NCBI GenBank assembly: GCA_009840635.1
Contig: VXNL01000040.1
Coordinates: 1 to 35,273 of the forward strand
Direction: 5' to 3'
Source of the DNA: Acidobacteriota bacterium
Lineage (GTDB): Bacteria > Acidobacteriota > Vicinamibacteria > Marinacidobacterales > Marinacidobacteraceae
DNA length: 35,273 bases
Shown here one piece after another: positions 34,649-35,273 of this stretch (position 1 is the stretch's first letter; the number at the start of each line of letters is the position of its first letter). The notes beneath the pieces were generated by a model. The model saw nothing but the letters and a program-made list of their open reading frames with translations. It had not been told where the DNA came from and made no database searches. A program made the translations under genes and the position numbers.

Positions 34649-35273
34649 CTACGGGCCCGCCGGTGACCGGTCCTCGCGGGGCACGAGCCGCACCGCCCAG
34701 AGGCCGCTGTTGAAGTCGGAGAAGAAGATCGTCCCCTTGTGCGGCTGCGGGCCCCAGACGAAGGGGGCGTTCGCGATGAACCCGTCGGGGTCGTCCGAGT
34801 AGAACTTGGCGATCTCCCGGCCCTGGCGGTAGAGGTCGCCCACGAGTTCCCCGGAGACGTCCACGACCCGGAGCCCCCCGTTGAAGTAGGCGACGTACAT
34901 GAGGTCCTTCTCGTAATCGATCCAGAGGTTGTGCGGCCCCGCCTCCGGCACCCGGTAGCGGGCGATCTCGACCGGGTTCTCGGGATCGTCGAACTCGTTG
35001 AAGTGGATGAAACCCATCGCCCGGGACGGCATCCGCTCCTGCCAGGAAATGATCGGGCCCGGGATTCGGGGGTTGATCGGGTGTGACTCGTCGCCGGTCA
35101 CCACGTAGAAGCGGTCGGCCGACTGGCTGCGGAACGGCCAGATCGCGTGGTTCCAACCGGTGAGCTGGTAGAGGCGGCCCATCTCAACCGGGTTCTGGGG
35201 CGACCCGCCCATCCCGCCCCCCCCCCCGTCCCCGACCACCAATCCGTGGTTGTTCCCAGGGTGGACCGCGTAG
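34649..35273 (-). CDS. LVIVD-repeat beta-propeller protein, 5' end beyond the window
   Basis: At least 208 residues of the C-terminal part; the frame stays open to the window edge, so the start is not in view. LVIVD-type propeller blades are seen: DLMYVAYFNGGLRVVDVSG and GFIHFNEFDDPENPVEIARY, with HNLWIDY between them and a final GTIFFSDFNSGLWAVRLV. The upstream part reads YAVHPGNNHGLVVGDGGGGG, then PQNPVEMGRLYQLTGWNHA. An internal TTG or ATG could be taken as a start, but the open upstream frame argues for a longer gene. These propellers are usually exported, and their role is undefined. An 11-base G-run in the coding strand (35217-35227) may hide a frameshift. It is convergent with the IDO gene, 11 bp apart. 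Confidence 0.75.
   Translation of the reverse strand, partial: YAVHPGNNHGLVVGDGGGGGMGGSPQNPVEMGRLYQLTGWNHAIWPFRSQSADRFYVVTGDESHPINPRIPGPIISWQERMPSRAMGFIHFNEFDDPENPVEIARYRVPEAGPHNLWIDYEKDLMYVAYFNGGLRVVDVSGELVGDLYRQGREIAKFYSDDPDGFIANAPFVWGPQPHKGTIFFSDFNSGLWAVRLVPREDRSPAGP
35217..35227. repeat. 11-base C (G) homopolymer inside the LVIVD gene
   Basis: Eleven consecutive C on the plus strand encode part of a poly-Gly stretch in the minus-strand gene. Runs of this length are prone to polymerase slippage and to assembly or sequencing error. Confidence 0.85.

Overview
The window is about 35 kb of GC-rich bacterial DNA with no rRNA, tRNA, CRISPR array or insertion sequence that I can see, and no recognisable transcription factor. 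The best guess for the host is an uncultured Acidobacteriota-like bacterium. The reasons are a GWxTD-domain TPR protein, a TonB-dependent receptor with an N-terminal carboxypeptidase-regulatory-like domain and no SusD partner, a very long Asp-box (sortilin/VPS10-like) secreted protein, and several Sec-exported hydrolases. Gemmatimonadota or a related phylum cannot be excluded. The coding is dense on both strands, and long antisense open frames are common because of the base composition. Layout, left to right: (1) 114-845 encodes an SRAP (YedK/HMCES) DNA-crosslink protein. (2) 921-6142 (minus) is a block of four exported hydrolases transcribed in the order M20 amidohydrolase, CapA-like metallophosphatase-fold protein, M19 dipeptidase-like protein, serine beta-lactamase-fold lipoprotein; the last three are packed stop-to-start. 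(3) 6252-9609 holds three diverged paralogues of an unnamed exported, probably beta-barrel, family: two in tandem on plus and one inverted on minus, with an unexplained 506 bp hairpin-containing gap between the second and third. (4) 9740-15173 (minus) carries the TonB-dependent receptor, followed by a strong intrinsic terminator, and upstream of it the GWxTD protein. (5) 15328-17353 (minus) is apaG, a SAM methyltransferase and a CinA N-domain protein. (6) 17378-23362 (plus) is an alkaline-phosphatase-fold phosphodiesterase, an HlyD/MacA-type adaptor, a MacB/LolD-type ATPase with no permease beside it, and a glutamate-cysteine-ligase-like enzyme fused to two CBS domains. (7) 23448-28950 (minus) is the Asp-box protein, an AAA/DUF4143 ATPase and an HsdR-N-like PD-(D/E)xK protein; the last gene and the DNA around it are visibly less GC-rich and look acquired. 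(8) 29071-34637 is an amino-acid catabolism group: a TauD-type dioxygenase, P5C dehydrogenase, threonine/serine dehydratase, a small DMT-like membrane protein and an indoleamine 2,3-dioxygenase. (9) A truncated LVIVD-repeat protein runs off the right edge. Six copies of a double-hairpin intergenic repeat (core GGA[A/G]CGCCGG followed by a perfect or near-perfect stem, then a second GC stem) are scattered through the window, always between genes. No single locus is clearly a complete new system. The best candidates for follow-up are the exported-hydrolase operon, the paralogue trio, the low-GC nuclease/ATPase pair with a palindrome covering a start codon, the CBS-fused ligase, and the TauD gene that seems to start at a CTG overlapping the stop of a 31-codon ORF.
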